This document shows, one piece after another, positions 32,431-41,804 of a DNA stretch of 64,000 bases. The notes beneath the pieces were generated by a model. It saw only the letters and a program-made list of their open reading frames with translations. It was not told where the DNA came from and did no database searches. Each line of letters starts with the position of its first letter. Position 1 is the first letter of the stretch. The translations under genes and the position numbers were made by a program. Source of the stretch: Massariosphaeria phaeospora (taxonomy: Eukaryota; Ascomycota; Dothideomycetes; Pleosporales); contig JAADJZ010000005.1 in the NCBI GenBank assembly GCA_011032825.1, forward strand, positions 191,001 through 255,000. The letters are read 5' to 3'.

Positions 32431-32880
32431 ATGACCCCCTTACAAGCCCTGCACATCCTCGCTCTGCTGCTCTGGGACCTCTACTACATGTTTTACGGGC
32501 TCTTCATGACCGCACTCCTTATACTCCTCGCATTCTTCTTCATCTCAATCAACTTCATCACGCCCTGGGACAAATTGATTTGGGACGAGAAGCCATATGG
32601 CGTGGTAGGAATAGCTACATTCGATACAATTGTGTTAGGCATGTTTCTCGTCAATTACTACATCGTCTTTCCGGCGCTGGTGGATTCGATAGAAGATCCC
32701 TGGGCGATTGTGTGGCGGGTCTTGCATGGGAGTGCGCCGCGGCCTCGGAGGCAGCGCATGGGGAGGGCCCAGGCGATGCAGCAGCTGAGGATGGGGCTTG
32801 GGACGGTGGTGGAGGTGCAGCTTGGGGCTGAAGCGTTCGCGAATCTGGAGGAAGAGGTGAATTTGGGGGCGCGTTGGTGA
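32431..32880 (+). CDS. Small multi-pass membrane protein with C-terminal AMQ-L-GxGT motif
   Basis: 149 residues, single exon. Three hydrophobic segments (about 5-22, 24-43, 57-81) are followed by a basic linker (RPRRQRMGR) and AQAMQQLRMGLGTVVEVQL (about 113-131), the signature it shares with genes at 17355 and 18025 some 14 kb away. A short in-frame upstream ORF lies in its leader. Family unknown to me; the topology suggests a membrane-anchored protein with a small conserved tail facing one side. Confidence 0.7.
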   Translation: MTPLQALHILALLLWDLYYMFYGLFMTALLILLAFFFISINFITPWDKLIWDEKPYGVVGIATFDTIVLGMFLVNYYIVFPALVDSIEDPWAIVWRVLHGSAPRPRRQRMGRAQAMQQLRMGLGTVVEVQLGAEAFANLEEEVNLGARW

Positions 32881-33339
32881 GAAATGGGTGGGCTGGGCTG
32901 GGCTGGGCTTTGTGCGCACGCGATGTGTGAGACTGGATCCGGATATTGGGGAGACTCCAATAGGATGGACTGAGCTGTACAATGTTATGCTGAAATTACT
33001 GCACTGGGCGTTGTCTGACGGAGTTACGAACATGAGAGAAGTCCTGTGTTATAGACTAAGAGAAATATAGCCGCTTATCATGTTGAAAAACGTCGTCGAG
33101 GTAGAGCTTACAAAAAGCGATACGTGATAGGATCATCCCGAATGAAGCGCTACCTATATACGAGAGAGCTCATTACCAATGCGAAAACAACCCTTCACCG
33201 CGGATAACCACACCACTACTGTTACCTCATTATCGTCTAGTACCAATACAATAAATACAATACAACAAACACTTTCGAACGCCACCGCGACCTAAAGTCC
33301 ATCTCTACACACCAACAACCTGAACCCCACTGGAGCGCT
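32881..33339. other. Intergenic region
   Basis: Nothing recognised. 32890-32910 repeats GGGCT. From 33180 the sequence becomes C/A-rich, like the leaders of the small membrane genes. Confidence 0.45.
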
Positions 33340-33704
33340 CAACCGCTCTCTTTTCCAGCTCTTGGAGTACATCTACTACGACATCAGCATCACAGCCGTT
33401 GGCTTCTAGGCCCTTGGATTTTCTGTAGCCAAAGCGTTCTGCTTCTTTGTCCTCGTGATAAAGTTCGTGGTAAGCAACATCGTGGCCTTTATATTGATCC
33501 TGTGTCTCCGAAACGACATGCTCCAATGGAAGTGCCTATTACTTCTACCGCTGGCTTTCTTACTGGTATCTGTCCCTGGTTTGGGAGATCGTTGTGATGT
33601 GGTGCTTCACGAACGAGCTGGCAACGAATCGGAGAATGCACCCACGAACGAGGGTTTGTAGGAATGTTTCTTTAATCGGAAGGTTATTATGTATGGTTGA
33701 ATAG
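33340..33704 (+). pseudogene. Remnant of a small membrane protein gene
   Basis: One frame reads FQLLEYIYYDISITAVGF, a TAG, then two hydrophobic stretches; a second frame carries YYFYRWLSYWYLSLVWEIVV, a basic end (NRRMHPRTR) and a stop at 33702-33704. There is no good ATG. Hydrophobic segments followed by a basic tail match the neighbouring small membrane genes, so I infer a dead relative. It ends 22 bases before the 5S rRNA gene. Confidence 0.35.
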
Positions 33705-33725
33705 ATTGAAAATTGGAATTTTTTC

Positions 33726-33844
33726 ACATACGACCATAGGACGTTGAGAACAATGCTTCCCGTTCGCTCAGCTATATTTAAGCAACGTACCGGCGGATTA
33801 GTAGTTAGGTGGGTGACCACTAGCGAATACCCGCTGTCGTATGT
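33726..33844 (+). rRNA. 5S ribosomal RNA
   Basis: 119 nt matching the fungal 5S consensus: begins ACATACGACCATAGG, contains GCTTCCCGTTCGCTCAG, TTAGTAGTTAGGTGGGTGAC (A/C box region of the internal promoter) and ends GTCGTATGT. The terminal helix (ACATACGAC with GTCGTATGT) pairs perfectly. Helix II differs from the common GTGTGG/CCACAC form but its two sides (ACGTTG and CAACGT) are exactly complementary, so the structure is kept. Transcribed by RNA polymerase III; in filamentous ascomycetes 5S genes are scattered singly, as here. Confidence 0.9.
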
Positions 33845-33849
33845 TTTTT
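33844..33849 (+). terminator. RNA polymerase III terminator of the 5S gene
   Basis: A run of six T immediately after the end of the 5S sequence, the standard Pol III stop signal. Confidence 0.8.
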
Positions 33850-34493
33850 GCATTTTCTTTTTGGCTAGATCTCAGCAGCTTGAGAATGGGCTGGGGCATG
33901 TTGTGGTAGTGGTAGTGGATCGCTTGCTGGAGGATTAGTCTTATGGCTTTATACTTCGGGAGTGCTTTTGGCGCGCGGATGCACCAGGGGTCAATAGTAG
34001 TGAACATGAATGATATTGCCCACAGTCAGTCGCTAATATACTAAGGTAGTGACTGTGGTTTTTGTCTAGGGGACATACGTCCAGCAGTTGCAAAGCAAGT
34101 AGCTATTTTGGGCTTCAAATTGCGCGAAGAACATCAATAAAATCAAGACATGAACACGACCTAGACAAACTATCCTGGTTCGTCATACTGAACTGCTCAA
34201 ATCAACGCCAGTTCAATCAAGAACTCATACAGTGCTGGAATTGACCCCGGGCAGCCCAACCGGCTGAAAGGAGCCTCACAGGCCGGCACTTCGTGCACAC
34301 CCCATCCGTGCGCAAATAGAGTTGCAATCAATCTATCTTAATATGCACCATCCTTGGGTAACACATGTCGGTACTGAAATATTTGTTCTTTATTTGGTTG
34401 CGTCTTGTGGGGTATTTTAGAGCAGTGTTCCCGCTGCACGTCGTCCTCGCTCTTACCCGACATCTAATCCTAACTGTGTGCACCGACAACAAG
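33850..34493. other. Intergenic region between 5S rRNA and the LPMO gene
   Basis: No gene recognised. AT-rich on average; short frames only. Confidence 0.5.
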
Positions 34494-35310
34494 ATGCAGT
34501 TCCTAACTTCGCTTCTGCTTTTAGCAACCACCGCCGAAGCTCACTGTAAGTTGAGCCCTGAAGCTCTTTGTAGCCACCGCGAACAATTTCGTAACGCTCA
34601 CCAGACCGCTTCTCCAAGCTCATCCTAAACGGCACCCTCGAAGCCGCAGAATGGACGTCCGTCCGCCAAACCAAGAACTACCAGGGCAACCAGGGCGTGT
34701 CGGACGTCAACAGCGCCGACATGCGCTGCTTCCAGAACAAGGCCGGCACGGGCACTGCCACTGTCGCCGCCGGTGAGACGCTCGGCTTCGTCGCGAACGC
34801 GCAGGTCACGCACTTCGGCCCCGTGCAATTCTACATGGCGAAGGTGCCGGATGCGGCGAATATCAATACGTGGGAGGCGGCGGGCAATGTGTGGTTCAAA
34901 GGGGCTAGTATCAGTGCTGTTAGTGGGCCGAACGGGCTCACTTCTGATGAGGCGACGTGGCCGGCTTACAGTGTGTCTTTTCTGCAAATTCCGGTCGCTG
35001 TCCGTTGACTAACATGTTTTATTTTCTAGATAAGAAGAGCGTCGAATTCGTGATCCCGAAAAGCGTGCCCAGCGGCAAATATCTCGTCCGTGTCGAGAGC
35101 ATCGCGCTGCACCAGGCGCAGTCAGTCGGAGGTGCGCAGGTCTATCTTTCCTGCGCGCAGGTCGAGGTTACTGGCGGTGGGAGTGGGAAGCCGGGACCTC
35201 TGGTCGCGTTTCCGGGCGCGTATAAGTCTAATGATGCTGGGTTGCTTTGGTCGTATTACCCGATGGCGAAGAGCTATACTGCGCCGGGTCCGGCTGTCTG
35301 GCAGGGTTAG
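34494..35310 (+). CDS. AA9 lytic polysaccharide monooxygenase, secreted
   Basis: Three exons: 34494-34545, 34605-34970 and 35030-35310, with introns of 59 nt (GTAAGT..CCAG) and 59 nt (GTGTGT, branch CTAAC, TCTAG); 232 residues. The signal peptide MQFLTSLLLLATTAEA is cut before His1, the N-terminal copper-brace histidine required in AA9. The second copper His lies in VTHFGP. The downstream IALHQAQSVGGAQVYLSCAQ contains the conserved Gln and axial Tyr (QVY). One Cys pair is likely (MRCF and LSC). AA9 enzymes cleave cellulose or hemicellulose oxidatively outside the cell. No CBM1 or long linker; it ends shortly after the typical PGPAVW. Confidence 0.93.
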
Positions 35311-35655
35311 TTTCGTTACATCTGTAGGGTGGGAGCGGATTGTTGGGGTGTTGAAGAATTTTATCATCTTCGCACATGCTGTTGGATGTGTTTCATGGGG
35401 TTCACAACTGTACCACAGCGCTTTCCCAGGTCTCTCAGAGTGGTAAAAATGATTGTAGGATAGTAACTGGTTTTTCTTTTGTTCATCTCTTCATATAACC
35501 TTCGTAGGCTTGTTGATGCGCAAGGAAATCCGGGTTCCATGGGCGAGCCGAAATTCAACGGAATAGCCATAGGTGCAAGCATGTCCCTATGCCCGCAAGC
35601 AACCCATCAAAACTGACGCTCCTGTTCTCGCAGGCCGATAGCCCCATGAGAGATC
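35311..35655. other. Intergenic region between convergent genes
   Basis: Lies between the LPMO stop and the downstream end of the F-box frame. Nothing else recognised. Confidence 0.5.
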
Positions 35656-37005
35656 CTATTCTTGATACGCGGGAAGGGAATCAAACGGAATGTGTATCTT
35701 CGGAGACGGCAGAAACCCGACTGGACGACTTCCCTCGTAGAGTTCGAATATTGGCTTCTGGTGAGTGACATCCAGGACTGGCCACTGATCTCTAGGTACC
35801 ACCGGCTTCTCTCTGTTATTACCCGGTAGAATTCTTGACGTGCGGTCTCTGGGGGACGCTCTGTACCACGTAGCCAAAGCCGCCCATTCCTTTGAATCTG
35901 GCGACTTGCAGTCCCCCAGATCAATATAACGGGTGATTGCCAGGATTTAGGGATACGAATCCATGCCTCCGGAGTAGACTTTACCAGGAAAGCGCGCGCG
36001 CGGCCAGATCTCGAAGCGGAGTTCGGTAGGGCATTCCGGGCATCGATGGGTTTTGAAGGCGAAGCCGTTTGCGAAGCCGTTGCGGGTGAGCCTGGGAATC
36101 AGTTCTACGCCTGTGTCCATCACACGTACATAGTTTCGGTATGGCACGTCGCGGGAATGAGGGCAGAACGAGCGAAAACCGCCAAAGCCTCCATTAAGAG
36201 GAGTCCCAGTAGGAACACCCCGATAATCCCGGTCTCTGTATAACAGGCGGTTGTTTGTGAAGATGGCCTCTCGGTCATAGACCCAACCTTTCTTGTTGAA
36301 ATAAAAGATTCGGCTAAGGAAGTTCCTTGGTTTCACATGCTGCGACGGGTAACATTTGTCCAGCATTAGGTTGTGAAAGTCCGTCCACGAAAGCGTCTGT
36401 GTATATGCGCTAATGGCTTGAGGGAACGTCTCCACCGCCCTGACGCATACAAATTGTCGTTTTATCCCCTTTTTTGTCTCGTGGTAAGGCGTTATACTAG
36501 CCCAGCGGGGGTGGTAGAATCCGCATTTGTAGCAAATGGTTTCCTTTGGATGATGTTCGGCGAAGTTTACCAAGAACTTCGCCCTCTCGAATTCGTTGCC
36601 ACGCCTTCGGATCGCCAGAAAAGGATTTGCGACTCGGATGACACGGCGAAACAGAGTTCGTGAGGTAAGAGCCAGACTGGCCACATCGGACAGTGGAAGT
36701 AGACGCAACACCGTGGGAAGTAACGTATCCGGTAGCTTCTCAAAGGGAGTCTCTTGCAACGGCTGCCGAGGTGATCCAGCCTTTGGCCGTGGCTGTTGAG
36801 GTAGGTAATCGGGCTTACAAAGAATAGCAAAACTTGGCTCAGGGCGCCGAGGAGTGGCAGGACGCGTTAGGGCCCTGATGCGTGCCTTCATCATTTGTTG
36901 GAGGTTGTAGGACGCTTCTATTGACATCCTGGTGTAGGTGCGTCGTGCGTGACAGTAAGGAGTACGAAGAGGGTCGAGGAGATGAGGAGAGGAAAAGGCG
37001 GACAT
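35656..37005 (-). pseudogene. F-box protein gene with an in-frame stop
   Basis: From ATG 37005 (a second ATG at 36927 is possible) the frame runs about 352 residues to TAA at 35947-35949. An F-box (PFEKLPDTLLPTVLRLLPL, SLALTSRTLF) is followed by a Cys/His-containing region (CYKCGFYHP) and a C-terminal CPECPTELRFE segment. After the TAA the same frame stays open for 96 more codons to a TAG at 35656-35658 and reads ITRYIDLGDCKSP, which looks like the usual C-terminal end of this fungal F-box type. The stop therefore probably truncates the protein. Alternatives are readthrough or a sequence error. No intron removing the stop keeps this segment. Confidence 0.7.
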
Positions 37006-37220
37006 ATGCAAAGGATGCAAAGCGGGGTTCGCTCGAGTTTTAAGTAGTTCAGGTTGAGCTCATTACTTGGGCCTAACAGTTTCTCCGAAAAATCTCAAGA
37101 GATTGCCCGCGCGGAGCCATCAAACGTTGGGAAAGGGCTCGGCGGACCAAGCTTGACCAGCCCAATGAGATCACGTTGATTTCACACACTTGAAGCGCTA
37201 GAAAAAATAGCTGACGAATG

Positions 37221-37340
37221 GATAAAAGTTTGCGCGAATGCTCGAGGGGAGCCTCATTTGTACGAATGAACCTCTGAGGTTAAAATATACGACTCTGCAT
37301 GATAAAAGTTTGCGCGAATGCTCAAGGGGAGCCTCATTTG
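37221..37340 (-). repeat. Two copies of a 40-bp repeat at 80-bp spacing
   Basis: 37221-37260 and 37301-37340 are identical except for one base (CTCGAGG against CTCAAGG). Both begin GATAAAAGTTTGCGC and end GAGCCTCATTTG. The same words appear, on the opposite strand, in the arm at 37766-37931. Confidence 0.9.
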
Positions 37341-37490
37341 TGTTCAGTGGAAGCTGAATGGGTGGCCATTTTGACGTCTCTGCATTAATATGAAGAAAAG
37401 GGGGAACGTGCCTTAGTTGCTAGAGGGAAAAGTTTCATAGTGCGAGTTAGATAGTAGTAATAGACAGAGCACAGTTGAGAGCAATAGAGA

Positions 37491-37644
37491 AGTTTTGCGT
37501 AAAACTCAAACTTTCTGCAATGAGCCTTATTTGATTTCAGCGTAAGCTAAGTAGGCGCTTCGTTTTGTAGAGCCGCACTCTCAGAACTATAGTTCATTAA
37601 GATAACTCCTTTAAGACCTTTGCTTCTTTCATCCTCCTTATCTC

Positions 37645-37675
<31 letters not shown>

Positions 37676-37931
37676 CAAAGATCTCTCTCTATCATCATGC
37701 CTGCACTATCTCTCGGTTTGAGAGCAGCGTGTTCGGTAATTTGCTAAAGACAGTCTTTTGCAACAGTGAAGAGATGAGGAGGATGAAAGAAGCGAGAAGA
37801 AGGTCTTATATCTAGGAGTCATCTTGATGAACCATGGTTCTGAGAGGTTCCACAAAACGAAACACCCACTCAGCTCACGCTGAAAACAAATGAGGCTCTC
37901 CGCAGCAAATTCGAGCTTTGCGAAAACTTTC
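37491..37931. repeat. Imperfect long inverted repeat (about 160-bp arms, 116-bp spacer)
   Basis: The left arm (37491-37649) and right arm (37766-37931) are reverse complements with scattered, mainly transition, differences. Shared blocks include GAGCC(T)TATTTG, TTTCAGCGT(A/G)AGCT, TTCGTTTTGT, CTCAGAAC, GTTCAT(T/C)AAGAT(A/G)ACTCCT and TTCTTTCATCCTCCT. The spacer contains the CA microsatellite. Transcribed, it would fold into a long hairpin. It could be a MITE-like element or two insertions of one element in opposite orientation. Confidence 0.8.
37647..37674. repeat. (CA)14 microsatellite
   Basis: Fourteen uninterrupted CA dinucleotides within the loop of the inverted repeat. Confidence 0.95.
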
Positions 37932-38109
37932 TCTTGCAGTGGCAATTGAGGTGATCCAGCCATGCTACTATAGATTATCCGGCAGATCATCTAGATTTAT
38001 CTCGCAATCTTCACCCCAATTAATCGCTTCAGAGTCGATATAATATCCGTCTAGGAAAAAAGACTCAGGATTAGGTATGGTAAAATACAGGGCTATACGT
38101 ATTATCATG

Positions 38110-39048
38110 TTAGCAAGTGCCCAAGACAAAGCGGGTTACTTCCGTACCTAAGGCGTGATACGCAAACGAGTAGAAATTAGTGAGTGCCTTATCTAACGGC
38201 ATACGTTCAGCCTCAGCCCAACCTGTATTCGCATCTATAGCTGCAGCTATCAACGAGGTTAGCTACCAACTAAGATTGTTATGCGCATGCAAGCGAGGAC
38301 TCAACTTACTATGCTCAGAAAAGGCTTTCATGTACAAAGCCCGGAATATTTCTCTTACAAGATAGTCGTTGTTCAGATTGTCTTTGAGATACTGCCCATA
38401 TTCCATGTCCTTGTTGGCTCTATACCGCCCATATCTGATTTCCGATCTTATTCGTGGGCAGAGGACGATGACCAGAGCTTCCGTATTAGAAAGAGTTTGT
38501 ATCATGTCATTAGGGCCACAGAGCGTTCTCTCCCTTGGGGGGTTGGCAGCTCTATAACTGGGACCCGTTAACGCCGACTTGGCTCCCACTACCCTGGCCT
38601 GTCCCGCTATCTTCCATTCGTTTCCTGCAGAGTCGCTAGCAGGAACATAACAAGCTTCTCTGCAATTGAAAGCAAGACTGCTGCCTTGGCCGCCTTTTTG
38701 ATATGTCCATACCCATAGTTCGAACATCTGTCGGGCGTTCTCTGTTGACAGATTAGAACAAGATCAAGAAACAGCAAACAGGTAAGAGTACTGCTAACCT
38801 GATAGAGCGTGAAACGAAGCTTCAGTAGCGCCTTTGTAGAGTTTCTGGGTGGTATCGTCTGATTTGTGTTGAGGCTTTGAAATACCATTCATTACAATAT
38901 CTACTGCATCGGCAATCCGCTTCATCGAACTCACGATAAGAGTAATTGTGGGTGCAGAACAGGTCTCTGCGGATATCAAGTAAGCTTGAGTCCATGAACA
39001 GAACAGACAGAAAACTGCTAGAGATAGAGTGCTTGCAGGCAAACGCAT
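38110..39048 (-). CDS. Secreted protein of unknown function
   Basis: Three exons: 38799-39048, 38310-38741 lower part ending at 38310, and 38110-38246. Introns are 38742-38798 (donor GTTAGC, acceptor CAACAG) and 38247-38309 (GTAAGT, branch CTAAC, GATAG); phases agree. ATG 39048 starts a signal peptide (MRLPASTLSLAVFCLFCSWTQA); an upstream in-frame ATG at 39123 exists. The mature part has few Cys and no HExxH or other catalytic motif I can name; the end reads GWAEAERMPLDKAL and FAYHAL. It lies in AT-rich, repeat-containing DNA, away from housekeeping genes, as many candidate effectors do. No function assigned. Confidence 0.6.
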
Positions 39049-40161
39049 CGTGAGGGAAGGCTGCGCGAAACGCAAACGATTGAAAAGAGTAGTGATAGTG
39101 AAGTAAACGAAAAGATCGTTCATGTGAAGTACTTATGATTTAGCTGAAAGTACTCATAATTTATCTAAACGCACTGCAACCATCCCAGAGGTCACACCTC
39201 CCCAACAACAGGTTAAAACGGCTAAGGATACCTGTGCTAGGGGGTAACTCACCAACCCAACACCCAGCTAGTAATCTGTTAGTGCAAACGAAATTAAGTA
39301 GAGTTGTTCTAGGAGGCATAGAACTGCTCCGTAGAGTAGAGTCTAATCAGTAATTAAGCTGCGTTACCTAATTAGATGCGTGAATGTCTTCCAGCCCAAT
39401 TCTACCTCGCACACGTTACATTATTAAATGGCTAAGCCTATGCAAACGACTCACATCTAGCAAGCCCCAAGCTAGCAAGCTACTATGCCGCTATCAAACA
39501 GATGTCGAGCACATATAGCTAGAGATGCGCACGGGTCGTCGAAACTCTTATCCCTCCCGCCAAATCACCTACTTATTCCTCTATCCAACACTAACTAAGC
39601 GACCCCACAACTAACCAAGTAACCTAACTAGCCTCTTTACTATCTTCCGCGCCAACGCTTAGTGCCTATTGAGCATTCGCGCAAATTTCTATACCTTGAT
39701 GCCTACCAATGCGGGACGCAATAGGACAGGCGCCAACCTAACACCAACACCAACTACGGCTGTTACAATCGATACCGTATACTCGCCCCGCATTCGGCTA
39801 ACCGGAGGTTGTTAGCGTTTCTGTGGGGCGAGTAATCTACTGGACATCAGATTTGTCGATCTTACCCTCTGTATAGAATGGCGGACAGCGGGTGTCTTGA
39901 GAGAATAGCGCTTAGGCAGGTGCTGACTACTTAGTTACGATTAAGTAGAGTTATTTAGATCTTACTCACTATACGGTAGTACGTATACTACCTTTATAGG
40001 AGGGACGCCCGTAGAGGTAGAGGCGATTTCGCGAGAGTAGTAAGCAGCTTTTGTTTAATGTTGTATAGCTTCTCTAATGTTATCTTAGCGTAGATGCGTC
40101 GTAAGAAGATAGTAACACAGTCGAAGAGAAAAAGAAAAAGAAAAAGAAAAGTAGAGAGATA

Positions 40162-40260
40162 GCGAGTTGAAGAGGCAACGAGGCAGAAACCGTTGGTGCA
40201 CTGTTCCACCTAAGCGAGTTGAAGAGGCGACGAGGCAGGAACTGTTGATGCACTGTTCCA
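40162..40260. repeat. 47-bp direct tandem duplication
   Basis: 40162-40208 and 40214-40260 differ at four positions, all transitions. Each ends TGCACTGTTCCA. Confidence 0.9.
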
Positions 40261-40480
40261 TGGTCACTTCTACCTAAACGACCATTAGAACACGGCTCAT
40301 CAGACTAAACTCTGCCTCCCCCAACAAGACTATATTAATCTCTCGCATTAGACGCGGTGGGGATTTCCTTGCCGACGAATGAACCTACAAGGTTGTAAAG
40401 GGCATTGGAGTAACACGGAAGTGGGATACATACGGGAGTTGTTAACGGGCATCTCAGTACAGAGTTATCTTAGAGGCACA

Positions 40481-40655
40481 CGATGTCTCTGCTGCCTCTG
40501 CTGCCGCTGCTTCTGCTGCCTCTGTAGGTGCCTCTGTAGCGCCTTTGTAGGTGCCTCTGCGGGTGCCTCTATAGCGCCTTCGTAGGTGCCTCTGTGGGTG
40601 CCTTTGTCCTTCGTGGGTACCTTAGTGGGTGCGTTTGTGGGTGCCTACGCTGGGG
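40481..40655. repeat. Minisatellite of GTGCCTCTG-type units
   Basis: Begins as (CTGCTGCCT)-type units and continues as 12-15 bp variants of GTAGGTGCCTCTGT and GTAGCGCCTTTGT. On the reverse strand one frame would encode a Pro/Ala/Thr-rich repeat, but no gene surrounds it. Confidence 0.8.
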
Positions 40656-41485
40656 ATGATAAGAATACATGAGTAGGCAAAACAGTTTAGTACGCGCGTT
40701 GGTCAGCTCGCTTTGCCTGATTAGTTGACTGGGGTGCCAGGGATTGCTTAACTGGGGTGCCTGTTAACAACTCCTAAGACATACGTCTTTGCGCTCAGTC
40801 TTGTTGTCAAACAAAGAAAAGTTGGTTCCCTATTCTTAGCCTAACGAAAATAAAGGCCCCAACAACAGTGAGCATTGTGCACGAGTTGGAGAAGCGCCGT
40901 CTTGCCAGAATTTAAAGCGGACACCAACCAGTCTCGACCACATCTTTTGCCTTCAGGTCGATGCAGATCATACCTAGTGTGCTGTTGTAACAACAGGTTC
41001 GCAGCCAATTAATGACCTTATAGATGTCGTGCTAGAATTGTGTATATTAGCCAGAGCATTAGCGTAGCATGAACATGATGAGGTGACTGTATCGGCAATG
41101 ATACGCATGCAGTACCAGAGCGAATAGCTTGTCGGGGTCTGGCTGGGGGCTGCTGAGCAAAGATTCAGGATCTTTGTTGAAGGATTAGGGAAGGTATGGC
41201 TGTTCATGTGGCTTTATTGTACTCGGGACTGCGACTCGCATTGGCGTTTAAGACTGATATTGTGTAGTGGACCTAGAACTCCGCCTACGCCGCTTATGTA
41301 AAGACCCTATCATTCGACCATCCAAGACACCGACAGTCGTTGTTCTAGCCGATCTGATTTGTCATTCTGAATCCGACTGCGCAGCATCCGAAAGAGGTAT
41401 TTGCGGAAAGAATCCAATGGGTTTCGCTTCCATTGTGTTCAGAGTCAAGACTTATCGTCCACACGCTCCCCCTGGTATGTTGCGT

Positions 41486-41804
41486 CTAGCGCAGACGTCG
41501 GGCTTCGCGCTCGGATTCGAGTAGGCAGAGGATGTCGTTCTCCCTCACTGTGATGCAATATTAGCGATCGTGAAAGCTGGTTTTAGCGAGTCCGCGACAT
41601 ACCTGCGCCCTTGACGTTGCGGATGATGGAGCGGCTCTGGTCATCCATGAATTCGACTCGGACCTGGGTGACGCCACCACGGGAGCCTGATACGCATTAG
41701 CCAGGTCGCGCAGAGAGGAGTGCGTTGAGCGTGGGAGGCGTACCGGTTCGGCCGAGGACTCGCGTAACGCGGACAAGTTTGACGGGGGTTTTGGCTGCGT
41801 CCAT
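41486..41804 (-). CDS. RPS28: 40S ribosomal protein S28 (eS28)
   Basis: Three exons: 41744-41804, 41603-41686 and 41486-41547; 68 residues, the standard length. Reads [20 protein letters not shown], then [15 protein letters not shown] and [16 protein letters not shown], ending in Arg-rich EREARRLR. It sits near the mRNA exit region of the small ribosomal subunit. Introns are 57 and 55 nt with donors GTACGC and GTATGT and acceptors CAG; both are phase 1. Conserved throughout eukaryotes, so the model is secure although every exon is short. It is an isolated housekeeping gene in repeat-rich DNA. Confidence 0.97.

Larger units (their letters stand above)
37021..38109. other. Repeat-rich intergenic region
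   Basis: No gene. It holds the 80-bp-spaced direct repeat (37221-37340) and the inverted repeat at 37491-37931 with a CA microsatellite in its loop. Confidence 0.65.
39049..41485. other. Gene-poor, TA-rich region with several repeats
   Basis: No open gene. 39180-39800 has many TA steps and stops in every frame, resembling a heavily mutated transposon. Tandem repeats at 40162-40260 and 40481-40655 are listed separately; 40120-40151 is a GAAAAA-type run. Confidence 0.5.
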
